Origin: Lysobacteraceae bacterium
GTDB taxonomy: Bacteria; Pseudomonadota; Gammaproteobacteria; Xanthomonadales; Xanthomonadaceae
NCBI GenBank assembly: GCA_023954075.1
Contig: JAMLIV010000016.1
Location: 17,894-81,893 of the forward strand
Reading direction: 5' to 3'
DNA: 64,000 nucleotides
Part shown: positions 8,401 through 16,563 of the stretch, piece after piece
Position numbering within the stretch: the first letter of the stretch is position 1
Layout of the letters: every line of letters starts with the position of its first letter
The notes under the pieces: generated by a model
What the model saw: the letters and a program-made list of their open reading frames with translations, nothing else
The model's database searches: none
What the model was told of the DNA's origin: nothing
Program-made: the position numbers and the translations under genes

Positions 8401-10426
8401 TGGCTCCATCGACCACCGTCTGCGCCGTGTTCGGCGAGATCGAGCCCGAAGGCGTGCCGACGCTGGGGGTGACGGTGTGGATGACGGGGAGCGCCTTGAA
8501 GTTGGCGATGACGGTGCAGTCGCCGATGACCATGTTGGTCTGGTAACTGGAGCCAGTCAGAGTACCGCCGCAGGTGCCGCCGACGTTGTCGATCTCGAAG
8601 CCCGCGTCAGCCGCCAGCGTGAAGGTGACCGCATCGCCATAGTTGACCGTCTGCACGGTGTTCGGCGAGATGGATCCATTGCCGGCGCCGACGCTCGGGG
8701 TGACGGTGTGGGTCGATGCCACGCAGTCGTAGGAATTGACGTACTCCACCACTAGGTCATCGACCAGCATCGTGTTGTTCGCGGTCTGGCCTGTGCCCGT
8801 CGCCTGGGAAATCGCGACGTTGGCGATGTTGAGGCCCGCCGTTCCGTTGCCGCTGCCGTCTTCGTAGATCTGCGCGCCATTCATGCAGAGCTTGAGTGCG
8901 CCGGTGTCGCGGTTGACGATGGCCTTGAAGTTGAAATACGTGTCTATGGGCCAGAATGCACCCGTGTTGACGAACGTGCCGTTCCCCAGCGCGTCGAACG
9001 TGATCGCCTGGATGTTGCGCGTGGTGCTGCGCTCGAACTGGAGGATCGTCGTCACCAGGCCGGCCGCGGGATCCTGCGGGTTGAAGCGCCAAGTTGCGCC
9101 ATTGGTGAGGCGCGAGAGGTTGATGTTCGCACTGATCGTCGCGTACGGCGCGGTGCCGATGGCGAAGGTCGGCGAGATTGCCAGCGCCTGGGTGCTCGTC
9201 GTCGGGCTCGCGAGGCTGACGGCGCGAAGATGCTGCGCGCCGTTGGCGGGCTGCAGATCCGATACCGTCCAGGTGCGCGCGCTCCAGCCCTGCTGCAAGT
9301 TCAGGGCACCGACGGTGAACGGCGCCTCGAAGCCGGTGGAGTACGCGGCGCTGTTGACACCTCCGATGGCGGTGAGCGCGGCGCTCGCGCCCGGGCCATC
9401 GCCCATGTCGGTGGCCAATGCACCGGCCGGCACGGTGTATGTGTAGTTGCCGCCCGAGGTGGCGCTGATGTCCACGCTAAGGGTGCAGCCGCCGTCGGGA
9501 ACCGTACCGCCGCTGGCCAGGGTGAAGCTGCCCGCACCGTCGGCCGCTGTCAGGGTGCCACCGCAGGTGGTGGCTGCATTGCTCGGCGTCGCCACTTCCA
9601 GCCCGGCCGGAAGCGTGTTGACGAAGTCAGCGGTGAGCGTCGCAGGAGCGTCATTGTTGGTATTGCCGAAGGCGAAGCTCAGCGTGCTGGTAAACGGCAC
9701 GGTGCCGGTCGCCGGCGAGAACGCCATGGTCATCGTCGGGGCGAACGGCAGCACCGTCGCGCTGGGATCGAGCGTGACCGTGTAGTCCTCGGACTGGCCG
9801 TAGCCCGTACCGGTGCGGCAGGGGAGAAGGCCGGAGAGCGCCGTGGCGTTGTAGGCGGTCATCGCGCGCATGCGCGTGTCGCCCAGCGTGGCACCGGCGG
9901 GAACCGTGATGACTGCTGTCACGGACTTAGCGTCCACACCCGTGGAGCCGGTGATCGTGCCTATCCAGTAACCTTCGTCGGCATCATCGAAGTCGCCGTC
10001 CTGGTTCCAGTCGACATAAAGCGCGTGTCCGTGGGAGAACGACGCCCCGTCCGTATTGGACTTCATCGTGACGGCGTACTTGGAACCCGGACGCAGCGTC
10101 CCCAGCACCGCCGTAAAATCCTCGTGCGGCGGATTAGCGCCGACCGTGGCATCTGATGCGTTTTCGATGTCGTTGATCTTCACCAGCGTGATGGGCTCAA
10201 CGCTGCTGGTGTAGGTGTTCTCGCAGTAGGGCGCAATGGCCGCCGGCGCGTTGGGCGCGGTAGCTGCAAGCGAGTCTTCATGGAACTCGCGCGCCGTCAC
10301 GGCGGTCGACGTGACCTTGTCGAACGAGGCTCCGGTGTCGCCCGTTGCGGCAAAGGCGGAGCTGCCCGCGAGGAGCCCTCCGCCCAGCAGCGCCAGCGCG
10401 ACGGCTGTCATCAATCTGTTTTTCAT
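2414..10426 (-). CDS. Giant exported multidomain protein (GEVED, lamin-tail, InlB-like and BACON-like domains)
   Basis: This gene encodes 2,670 residues. The ATG at 10426 is chosen over an in-frame TTG at 10441 because GGGGAG lies 8 bases upstream and a classic signal peptide begins there, with cleavage after AFA near residue 26. In order it has: a GEVED domain (about 72-212); a beta region with a jelly-roll-like domain (to about 570); two adjacent InlB-like repeats beginning HTVTPSVG (about 573-723); a lamin-tail domain (about 726-913); a third InlB-like repeat (915-994); three BACON-like Ig domains, each split by an inserted domain; further InlB-like repeats (1460-1533, 1913-1986); a second GEVED domain (about 1988-2136); and a C-terminal beta module after the segment IFSDGFEGDD. 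A related beta module sits at about 1319-1456. No LPxTG, PEP-CTERM, IPTL or autotransporter barrel is visible. It is probably secreted or surface-exposed. Adhesion or polymer binding is inferred only from the domains. Confidence 0.85.
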   Translation of the reverse strand: MKNRLMTAVALALLGGGLLAGSSAFAATGDTGASFDKVTSTAVTAREFHEDSLAATAPNAPAAIAPYCENTYTSSVEPITLVKINDIENASDATVGANPPHEDFTAVLGTLRPGSKYAVTMKSNTDGASFSHGHALYVDWNQDGDFDDADEGYWIGTITGSTGVDAKSVTAVITVPAGATLGDTRMRAMTAYNATALSGLLPCRTGTGYGQSEDYTVTLDPSATVLPFAPTMTMAFSPATGTVPFTSTLSFAFGNTNNDAPATLTADFVNTLPAGLEVATPSNAATTCGGTLTAADGAGSFTLASGGTVPDGGCTLSVDISATSGGNYTYTVPAGALATDMGDGPGASAALTAIGGVNSAAYSTGFEAPFTVGALNLQQGWSARTWTVSDLQPANGAQHLRAVSLASPTTSTQALAISPTFAIGTAPYATISANINLSRLTNGATWRFNPQDPAAGLVTTILQFERSTTRNIQAITFDALGNGTFVNTGAFWPIDTYFNFKAIVNRDTGALKLCMNGAQIYEDGSGNGTAGLNIANVAISQATGTGQTANNTMLVDDLVVEYVNSYDCVASTHTVTPSVGAGNGSISPNTVQTVNYGDAVTFTLAADAGFEIDNVGGTCGGTLTGSSYQTNMVIGDCTVIANFKALPVIHTVTPSVGTPSGSISPNTAQTVVDGATATFTLAADTGYEIDNVGGDCPAGSFAGNDYTTGAITADCTVVANFKAVPASTHVRISQIYGGGGNTGATFNAKYVELFNPGSSAVALTGMSVQYAAPAGTNWSGRVNLTGTIGAHSYFLVQLGSGANGAPMPVTPDQTSTSFSPGGTNGNLALANVTTALACQKAACASDPQVVDLVGFGTGEAFEGTAAAPATSATLAAFRAGDGCIDSNDNAADFITATPAPRNSASPANTCGAPPVTHTVTPSVGTPSGAISPNTAQTVNDGDTAAFTLTPDAGFEIDAVGGTCGGTLDSGTSVYTTAAVTADCTVIADFKAIVVPGDPIIDVTPASLSASQETNQTTTQTLLIENLGGSDLNWGIEEGLPRGTGTGTAERMSPRLATPRQPAPRDWALAPMAEVVQDGGFEAGDPNPFWTVASLNFGSPLCTAALCGTGGGLGPRTGTWWTWLGGIAAVETASVQQDLTISAGGPATLSFWLNVSATSGDAADYMAVLIDSNEVFRVTADNVAAYASGYAQVVIDVSAYADDAVHTLKFDSSFAGTDVTNFMVDDVSLDAGPPPVSGCTAGDILPWASVDTGSGTIAAGGNATVTVTFDSTGLAVGTYSGLLCVNSNDPVNPQVEVPVELTVAPPAGGLVCFSQSHSVAQTFDGTYVRWEDNTFSDTGSITGSNFNPYGATQLSFFWPNSSTGNAGVASATTGGTWLVLNPGDTVGPASTFNTATTGATNWRAGADGYLGFRFACSTASACYGYAHMTTVAPDGYPAVIGDYCFDSTGAAITIPGGIPRHTVTPSVGSPSGTITPDTPQLVDEGTTAAFTLSPALGYHILDVTGTCGGTLAGNTFTTDAVMADCTVVANFEINAAGTDPVIGVTPAAGFSVSQNTNMTTTDTLTIGNSGGGDLNWTIKEENLPRPLSAMPVVERVQQAAQERVGAAVRGSAPAAQDDAVKLLLPQAPEAVLHDNGPLTTNAGAGAGGADASALQTAVGNTGYGSNVSVSGGFRVADDFAVPAGGWMVDAITVFAYQTGSTTTSTMNAANLRIWDGVPGAAGSNIVFGDTTTNRLAATAFSGIYRTLDTDLTNADRPIMSVDISVGAILPEGTYWVDWQLGGSLASGPWAPAVTLSGQTGKPGANALQWDGTAWVAATDGGSMAAQDYPFQVNGTPAGGAPACTYLSSIPWLSASPATGTTAAAGSTAVTMTFDSTGVAIGSYAGNICVESNDPANPMVAVPVALDVVPVGATFTVTPSVGAGNGAISPSTAVIVDENGTTAFTLTPGAGYQLGTVGGTCGGTLAGNVFTTAPVTADCSVIANFDAIFPAPYCNVAFPSAVEPISRVVFTGIDNPSDPTVGGSPALENFLSVTGGVVSLDGLYDIAVEGNTGGNYTTKVRAYIDWNQNGSFADAGEMYNLSDLVNSTGADGKQATGSIVVPATATLGTTRMRVIKKFNTAADPCNTAGYGQAEDYTLTVNNDPLPQPEAQVSPISLSLTAQVGTSDTGTLTVSNVGPGRLTFNITRALPEAQGTPESMRGESVTRATVESLAARAAKLGSTLPFAVQDDLIGAYARGGDLPQLGNAILANDPLCDVGTPGLVVHDGNGAPDNGYGWNTTAGTDAKIVDKFTPSAYPASYSTVCVSLLTNAGLTSAPVQVVVFADDGAGGAPGTELGRVSATANNISSALDQSFQAIDISGMGLNIASGSVYIGLEWNAETVSGLYLASDETTAVDAGGYSYSGGAWGATADGFPDYKSMFIRAIEVAAGPPGTGCGSPSAISWLSAAPLSGTINGPGSVAVTVTANAASLAVGTHQALLCVNTNDLAAPQFEIPVTFTVTPLPPAIFSDGFEGDDPPVDPNIVTGMINLPVALGDGDGLTMDFAAGLWGTYDPGRSDNVNLYDYGDGTLSVYWYGDVFTGVGGVVDGGGTEFAVLGSGATVGPASTISAASLKLVNWVGGVDGYLGFAFINSSTSQVNYGYIRMTTVSPGGLPAQVLEYGYNSAGAAITIP

Positions 10427-10636
10427 GCCAATACTCCCCAAGGGTCTTTAGTCCAGGCGGCGTGCGGCTCCGCCGAAGGTGTTGCCATCCGGTAACGAAC
10501 GTGCGCGACCCCTTCCAGCCCCTGATCGATCAGGCTACGCATGGTTCATCCGTGCCGGGGATTCAATCAAGGGACTACCGCGTGTTCACTTGCTTGCGTC
10601 AACGCAACGTGCGCTGAACGCACGCTTGCACCCCCG

Positions 10637-10665
10637 ACTATAGGTGGTGGTGGCCAGCGAGACAA
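10637..10665 (-). promoter_or_regulatory. Sigma-70-type promoter of the giant exported protein gene
   Basis: On the minus strand, TTGTCT (10665-10660), a 17-base spacer and TATAGT (10642-10637) form a good -35/-10 pair. Transcription would begin near 10630 and give a leader of about 200 bases before the ATG at 10426. The leader can fold small hairpins, for example CGTGCG/CGCACG and TTGCGT/ACGCAA just after the start. No known riboswitch was recognised. Confidence 0.6.
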
Positions 10666-10896
10666 GCAGGGCGTCACCCGCCGAGAGCAGGCCATCGAGC
10701 GCCTGCCGCACGGCATCCAAAGCCGTTTGCTGCGACGCATCAATTCCTTGTTTATTCGGCATTTTCCGCAGGCATCAAGCGTTTGGAGGCAGGCCCGCTC
10801 CTGCCGGATGGCGACTTGCGCGCAGGTGCAGCACGGGATCGGAGCGGCTTCTTGGCGGCCATTCTTTTCCGACGCACCAGACATCTCAGGCTTCCG

Positions 10897-10981
10897 TCGG
10901 GGGCGTAGGTCGGCCCTACGTGGCCGACGTTATCGTTATGGCGTGCTGAAACCTTCCGTCGGGGGCGTAGCCCCGACCTAC
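10897..10981. repeat. Two GTCGGGG-type palindromic repeats
   Basis: GTCGGGG (10958-10964) pairs with CCCCGAC downstream to give a hairpin, and a degenerate copy with GTCGGGGGCGTAGG precedes it at about 10897-10930. The same family recurs at 27317-27364, 49016-49035 and 49143-49162, always between genes. Confidence 0.65.
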
Positions 10982-11019
10982 AATGGCGGTGCCGAAGTTC
11001 AATGGCGGTGCCGAAGTTT
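10982..11019. repeat. Tandem 19-bp repeat, two units
   Basis: AATGGCGGTGCCGAAGTTC (10982-11000) is followed directly by a second unit (11001-11019) that differs only at its last base. It lies 80 bases before purD. No function can be assigned. Confidence 0.8.
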
Positions 11020-11099
11020 CGGCCATGGCGGCACGGGCCGCGACGCGACCTTGGCGGCCATTCCTTTCCGACGCACCAGACATCCAGGGGTTCCAGCGC

Positions 11100-12407
11100 A
11101 TGAAAATCCTCGTCATCGGCTCGGGCGGGCGCGAACACGCGCTGGCGTGGAAGCTGGCGCAGTCGCCGCGCGTGGCCGAGGTCATCGTCGCGCCGGGCAA
11201 CGCCGGCACCGCGACCGAGGCCAAATGCCGCAACGCGGCGGTGAAGGCGACCGATCTCGCCGGCCTGCTGGCGCTGGCGCAGCGCGAAGGCGTGGCGCTG
11301 ACCGTGGTCGGGCCGGAAGGGCCGCTGGTGGCGGGCGTGGTGGACCGCTTCCGCGCCGCCGGGCTGCGCATCTTCGGGCCGACCGCCGCCGCCGCGCAGC
11401 TCGAAGGCAGCAAGGCCTTCGCCAAGGATTTCCTCGCCCGGCACGGGATTCCCACCGCGTTCTACGCCGTGCATACCGACGTGGACGCGGCGCTGGCCTA
11501 CGTGCGCGCCGCTTCCATCAAGAGCGGGGGCGCACCCATCGTGATCAAGGCCGACGGGCTGGCCGCCGGCAAGGGCGTGATCGTGGCGATGACGCTGGCC
11601 GAGGCCGAGGCCGCGGTGCGCGACATGCTTTCCGGCAACGCCTTCGGCGACGCCGGCGCGCGGGTGGTGATCGAGGAGTTCCTCGATGGCGAGGAGGCCA
11701 GCTTCATCTCGATGGTGGACGGCAAAACCGCGTTGCCGCTCGCCACCAGCCAGGACCACAAGCGCGTCGGCGACGGCGACACCGGCCCCAACACCGGTGG
11801 CATGGGCGCGTATTCGCCCGCGCCGGTGGTCACGCCGGAACTCCACGCGCGGATCATGCGCGCGGTGGTGGAACCGACCGTGGCCGGCATGGCCGCCGAC
11901 GGCGTGCCGTTCACCGGCTTCCTCTACGCCGGGCTGATGATCGACGCCAGCGGCGCGCCCAAAGTGATCGAGTTCAACGCGCGCTTCGGCGATCCGGAAA
12001 CCCAGCCGATCCTGATGCGGCTGGCCTCGGATTTGGTCGACCTTCTCGAGGCGGGCATCGATGGCCGCCTCGACGCCGTGGCGGCGCAGTGGGATCCGCG
12101 CGCTGCGGTCGGCGTGGTGATGGCCTCGCGGCCCTATCCCGAAGCGCCCGTCACCGGCGAGGTGATTTCAGGTCTGGATGCCGTACCCGCGCAGGCCAAG
12201 GCCTTCCACGCCGGCACCGCGCTGGATGCGCAGGGCCGGGTGATCGCCAGCGGCGGGCGGGTGCTGTGCGTCACCGCGCTGGGCGACAGCGTCGCGCAGG
12301 CGCAGCAGCGCGCCTACGCGGGCGTGGACGCGATCCACTGGAACAGCGAATTCCACCGCCGCGATATCGGCTGGCGCGCGCTGGCGCGCGAGCGCGGCGA
12401 AAGCTGA
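11100..12407 (+). CDS. purD: Phosphoribosylamine-glycine ligase
   Basis: PurD joins phosphoribosylamine and glycine with ATP to make GAR, the second step of purine synthesis in the cytoplasm. The 435 residues match the usual length (about 430). The start MKILVIGSGGREHALAWKL is the canonical PurD N-terminus with the GGREHA motif. The frame stays open upstream, but the extra 39 codons come from the 40-bp repeat and lack family similarity, so the ATG at 11100 was chosen. The ATP-grasp core shows IKADGLAAGKGVIVA, then EEFLDGEEAS and GPNTGGMGAY, and the metal-binding FNARFGDPETQ near the end. In many relatives purH lies nearby, but here the neighbours are unrelated. It stands as a single gene, and its stop is 16 bases before the end of the convergent NfeD gene. 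Confidence 0.95.
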   Translation: MKILVIGSGGREHALAWKLAQSPRVAEVIVAPGNAGTATEAKCRNAAVKATDLAGLLALAQREGVALTVVGPEGPLVAGVVDRFRAAGLRIFGPTAAAAQLEGSKAFAKDFLARHGIPTAFYAVHTDVDAALAYVRAASIKSGGAPIVIKADGLAAGKGVIVAMTLAEAEAAVRDMLSGNAFGDAGARVVIEEFLDGEEASFISMVDGKTALPLATSQDHKRVGDGDTGPNTGGMGAYSPAPVVTPELHARIMRAVVEPTVAGMAADGVPFTGFLYAGLMIDASGAPKVIEFNARFGDPETQPILMRLASDLVDLLEAGIDGRLDAVAAQWDPRAAVGVVMASRPYPEAPVTGEVISGLDAVPAQAKAFHAGTALDAQGRVIASGGRVLCVTALGDSVAQAQQRAYAGVDAIHWNSEFHRRDIGWRALARERGES

Positions 12408-12423
12408 GCGGCCGCACGGCCGC

Positions 12424-12864
12424 TCAATCCACCGGCACCACGCGCAGGGTCATGGCCTCAGCGGCGACGACGCGCACGCTGGCACCTTCCGGCAGGTCCG
12501 GGCCTTCGACCACCCAGTAGGCGTCATCGGCGTGGACCTGGCCGCGTCCGTTGGCGATGGCCCGCGTGAGCGGCAGGATGCGGCCCACCAGCTGGGCGGA
12601 GCGGCGGTTGAGCAGCGGCGCATCGTTGCGCTGCTGGCGACGTCCGCGTGCTTTCCAACCCAGGCCCACCGACAGCATCGCCAGGACGGCGAACAGGATG
12701 GCCTGCGCGGTGAGGCTCAGGCTCGGCAGGATCCAGTCGACCAGCGCCATGGCGGCGGCGGCGAAGCCCAGCCACAGCAGGAACGCGCCGGGCAGCACCG
12801 CTTCGGCGGCGAACAGCGCCAGCGCCAGGCCGGCCCAGAACCACGGAGACGACACCCAGTCCAT
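12424..12864 (-). CDS. NfeD-family membrane protein (YbbJ-like)
   Basis: A protein of 146 residues with two to three hydrophobic segments in the first 75 residues (AGLALALFAAEAVLPGAFLL, then ALVDWILPSL and AILFAVLAMLSVGLGW), followed by a short soluble OB-fold domain containing GRILPLTRAIANGRGQV and ending in VRVVPVD-like strands. This is the short NfeD form that partners with stomatin-like proteins, as YbbJ does with QmcA in E. coli. The gene starts 8 bases after the stomatin gene stops, so the two are almost certainly co-transcribed and the products interact in the inner membrane. The exact role (membrane microdomains, protease control) is not known from sequence. Confidence 0.85.
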   Translation of the reverse strand: MDWVSSPWFWAGLALALFAAEAVLPGAFLLWLGFAAAAMALVDWILPSLSLTAQAILFAVLAMLSVGLGWKARGRRQQRNDAPLLNRRSAQLVGRILPLTRAIANGRGQVHADDAYWVVEGPDLPEGASVRVVAAEAMTLRVVPVD

Positions 12865-12872
12865 GGCTCACC

Positions 12873-13889
12873 TCAGCCCGCGGCCGGCGGCTGCGGCCGG
12901 GCCGGCTGCGGCGGCCTCGGCGCGGGCGGCGGATCGGTGGTGAACACGGCGCGCTGCGGGGCCTTGGCTGCCGGCGGGCGCGGCGGCGCGTCCGGCCCGA
13001 CCGCGCGGGTCAGCTCCACGATGCCGGCCAGCGAGCCGAGCACGCCGGTGGTTTCCATCGGCAGCAGCAGGGTTTTCTGGTTGGGCGAATGGGCGAAGTC
13101 CTTGAGCGCCTCCACGTACTTTTGCGCGACGAAATAGTTGATCGCCTGCAGGTCGCCCTGGGCAATGGCCTCGGACACCATCGTGGTGGCCTTGGCCTCG
13201 GCTTCGGCCAGGCGCTCGCGCGCCTCGGCGTCGCGGAAGGCGGCTTCGCGCCGGCCTTCGGCATCCAGCACCACGGCCTGCTTCTCGCCCTCGGCCTTGA
13301 GGATGGCGGCGGCGCGGAAGCCTTCGGCATCGAGAATGTTGGCGCGCTTCTCGCGCTCTGCCTTCATCTGCCGCGCCATCGAATCGATCAGGTCGCGCGG
13401 CGGCTGGATGTCCTTGATCTCGATGCGGTTGACCTTCACGCCCCAGGGGTGGGTGGCCTGATCGACCACCGCCAGCAGGCGCGAGTTGATCTCGTCGCGC
13501 TTGGAGAGCGATTCGTCCAGGTCCATCGCACCCAGCACGGTGCGGATGTTGGTCATGACGAGATTGAGGATGGCGACTTCCAGCTCGGCCACCTCGTAGG
13601 CCGCCTTGGCTGCGTCCAGCACCTGGAAGAACACCACGCCATCGACCTTCACCACGGCGTTGTCCTTGGTGATGACGTCCTGACTGGGCACGTCGAGCAC
13701 CTGCTCCATCATGTTCATCTTGCGGCCGATCGCGTCGATCCACGGGATGATGAAGCCCAGCCCCGGCGACAGCGTGTGGGTGTAGCGGCCGAAGCGCTGC
13801 ACCGTGTATTCGTAGCCCTGGGGCACCGATTTCACGCCGCGGAAGATCGTGATGACGACAAAGGCCATCAGTATCCAGATGAAGATCAT
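12873..13889 (-). CDS. qmcA: Stomatin/prohibitin (SPFH) family protein, QmcA-like
   Basis: A protein of 338 residues with one N-terminal membrane anchor (MIFIWILMAFVVITIF) and then an SPFH/Band-7 domain starting VPQGYEYTVQRFGRYT, with LSPGLGFIIPWIDAIGRK and DNAVVKVDGVVFFQV. A long alanine/glutamate-rich helical region (EAEGEKQA-like, about 190-250) and a proline-rich tail follow. ATG 13889 is used because GGGAGG lies about 9 bases upstream and the anchor starts here; the longer frame to 13970 is arginine-rich noise. SPFH proteins oligomerise and organise membrane proteins or proteases such as FtsH. It forms an operon with the NfeD gene, a classic pair. The proline/alanine-rich C-terminal tail is a lineage feature. 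Confidence 0.9.
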   Translation of the reverse strand: MIFIWILMAFVVITIFRGVKSVPQGYEYTVQRFGRYTHTLSPGLGFIIPWIDAIGRKMNMMEQVLDVPSQDVITKDNAVVKVDGVVFFQVLDAAKAAYEVAELEVAILNLVMTNIRTVLGAMDLDESLSKRDEINSRLLAVVDQATHPWGVKVNRIEIKDIQPPRDLIDSMARQMKAEREKRANILDAEGFRAAAILKAEGEKQAVVLDAEGRREAAFRDAEARERLAEAEAKATTMVSEAIAQGDLQAINYFVAQKYVEALKDFAHSPNQKTLLLPMETTGVLGSLAGIVELTRAVGPDAPPRPPAAKAPQRAVFTTDPPPAPRPPQPARPQPPAAG

Positions 13890-13983
13890 GTGCGTGCCTC
13901 CCGACAATGGTGTGGGCATTCTAGACGAGCGGACGCGGCGGCTGTGACGGCTCGCGCCACGCTTCGCCACGTCCGCGCGACGC

Positions 13984-15765
<1,782 letters not shown>

Positions 15766-15903
15766 TGCAGCATTTTCCCACGGCGAGGCGATCGATCTCG
15801 ACTGCTGTCGCTGGAGGTGGCTTGCCTGCGAATGAGCTTCCGCCAAGCTCTGTCTCGCGCCAAATCCCGCTATCGTGACGCATTGTCTTCTGCCTGCGTG
15901 CCG

Positions 15904-16443
15904 ATGCTCATCGCCTTCAACAAGCCCTACGGCGTGCTGTGCCAGTTCACCGACCGCAGCCAGCCGCCGCGCCCGACCCTGGCCGGCTTCGGCCTGCCGC
16001 CGGGGGTGTATCCGGCCGGGCGGCTGGACTTCGACTCCGAAGGCCTGCTGCTGCTGACCGACGACGGCGGCCTCGCGCACCGCATCACCGATCCGCGCCA
16101 TCGCGAGGAAAAGTCCTATCTGGTACAGGTGGAAGGCGAACCGGACGAGGCCGCGCTGGAGGCGCTGCGCGCCGGCGTCGCGCTCAACGACGGCCGCACC
16201 CGTCCCGCGCGCGTGCGGCGCGTGGAGGCACCCGGCTGGCTCTGGAAGCGTGATCCACCCGTGCGCTTCCGCAAGAGCGTGCCGGACAGCTTCCTCGAAC
16301 TAGCCATCAGCGAAGGCCGCAACCGCCAGGTGCGCCGCATGACCGCCGCCGTCGGCCATCCCACCCTGCGGCTGGTGCGCCTCGCCGTCGGCCACCACGC
16401 GCTGGACGGCCTCGCGCCGGGGGCGTGGCGGGTGGTCGGATAG
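15904..16443 (+). CDS. rluE: 23S rRNA pseudouridine synthase, RluE-like (RsuA family)
   Basis: A short RsuA/RluE-family enzyme of 179 residues with the catalytic aspartate in [15 protein letters not shown] (Asp42). It has no N-terminal S4 domain: the protein begins [15 protein letters not shown]. RluE makes pseudouridine 2457 in E. coli 23S rRNA; the short length and the [16 protein letters not shown] motif support that subgroup rather than RsuA or RluB. E. coli RluE is about 217 residues, so this version is compact. The ATG at 15904 is the only in-frame start near the domain edge. The target nucleotide is inferred from family only. Confidence 0.85.
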   Translation: MLIAFNKPYGVLCQFTDRSQPPRPTLAGFGLPPGVYPAGRLDFDSEGLLLLTDDGGLAHRITDPRHREEKSYLVQVEGEPDEAALEALRAGVALNDGRTRPARVRRVEAPGWLWKRDPPVRFRKSVPDSFLELAISEGRNRQVRRMTAAVGHPTLRLVRLAVGHHALDGLAPGAWRVVG

Positions 16444-16474
16444 GCCCCGAATATCGCGGGGCGTTTGTGCCGCG

Positions 16475-16501
16475 ATGCAGGAACGACCTTGATCGCGACA
16501 G
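16475..16501. repeat. REP-like palindrome (GCAGGA-CGACCTTGATCGCGA type)
   Basis: The segment GATGCAGGAACGACCTTGAT followed by CGCGA is a diverged member of the REP family found at 44567-44722 and 49055-49080. It lies between the pseudouridine synthase gene and the next hydrolase gene, in a 120-base gap that shows no clear promoter. Confidence 0.5.
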
Positions 16502-16563
16502 GGCGTCTGAGAATGACTTGCGTCAATTTCATGGACGCAGCGGTGCGATAGCGTGGCGCGACC

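Larger units (their letters stand above)
10851..11090. repeat. 40-bp direct repeat flanking purD upstream region
   Basis: A segment starting CTTGGCGGCCATTC (10851 to about 10890) recurs almost unchanged at 11050-11089, immediately before purD, about 200 bases apart and differing at one or two positions. The second copy ends 10 bases before the purD ATG. Between the copies lie the palindromic and tandem repeats listed separately. The pair looks like a small segmental duplication in the 670-base gene-free region 10427-11099. Confidence 0.7.

Noticed and set aside
2393..8755. A 2,120-codon open frame on the plus strand opposite the giant exported protein gene
   Set aside because: It is codon-aligned antisense: it stays open because the real gene almost never uses TTA, CTA or TCA over 6.3 kb. 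Its translation is Arg/His/Gly/Ala-rich with no domain. The minus-strand frame has a signal peptide, known domains, promoter and terminator.
10427..10640. Cyclic-di-GMP-I riboswitch in the leader of the giant gene
   Set aside because: GTTACCGGATGGC resembles the 3' end of that motif, but the conserved GCAAACC and GCAAAGC parts are missing.
10586..10762. Possible 58-residue minus-strand peptide starting MPNKQGIDASQQTALDAV
   Set aside because: The N-terminal half looks protein-like, but the frame overlaps the promoter at 10637-10665, has a poor ribosome site and ends in the leader of the giant gene. Not supportable without homologues.
10752..10862. Possible 36-residue Lys/Arg/Ala-rich minus-strand peptide starting MAAKKPLRSRAAPARK
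   Set aside because: It is mostly a translation of the direct repeat and a REP-like segment, with no ribosome site; the histone-like look comes from base composition.
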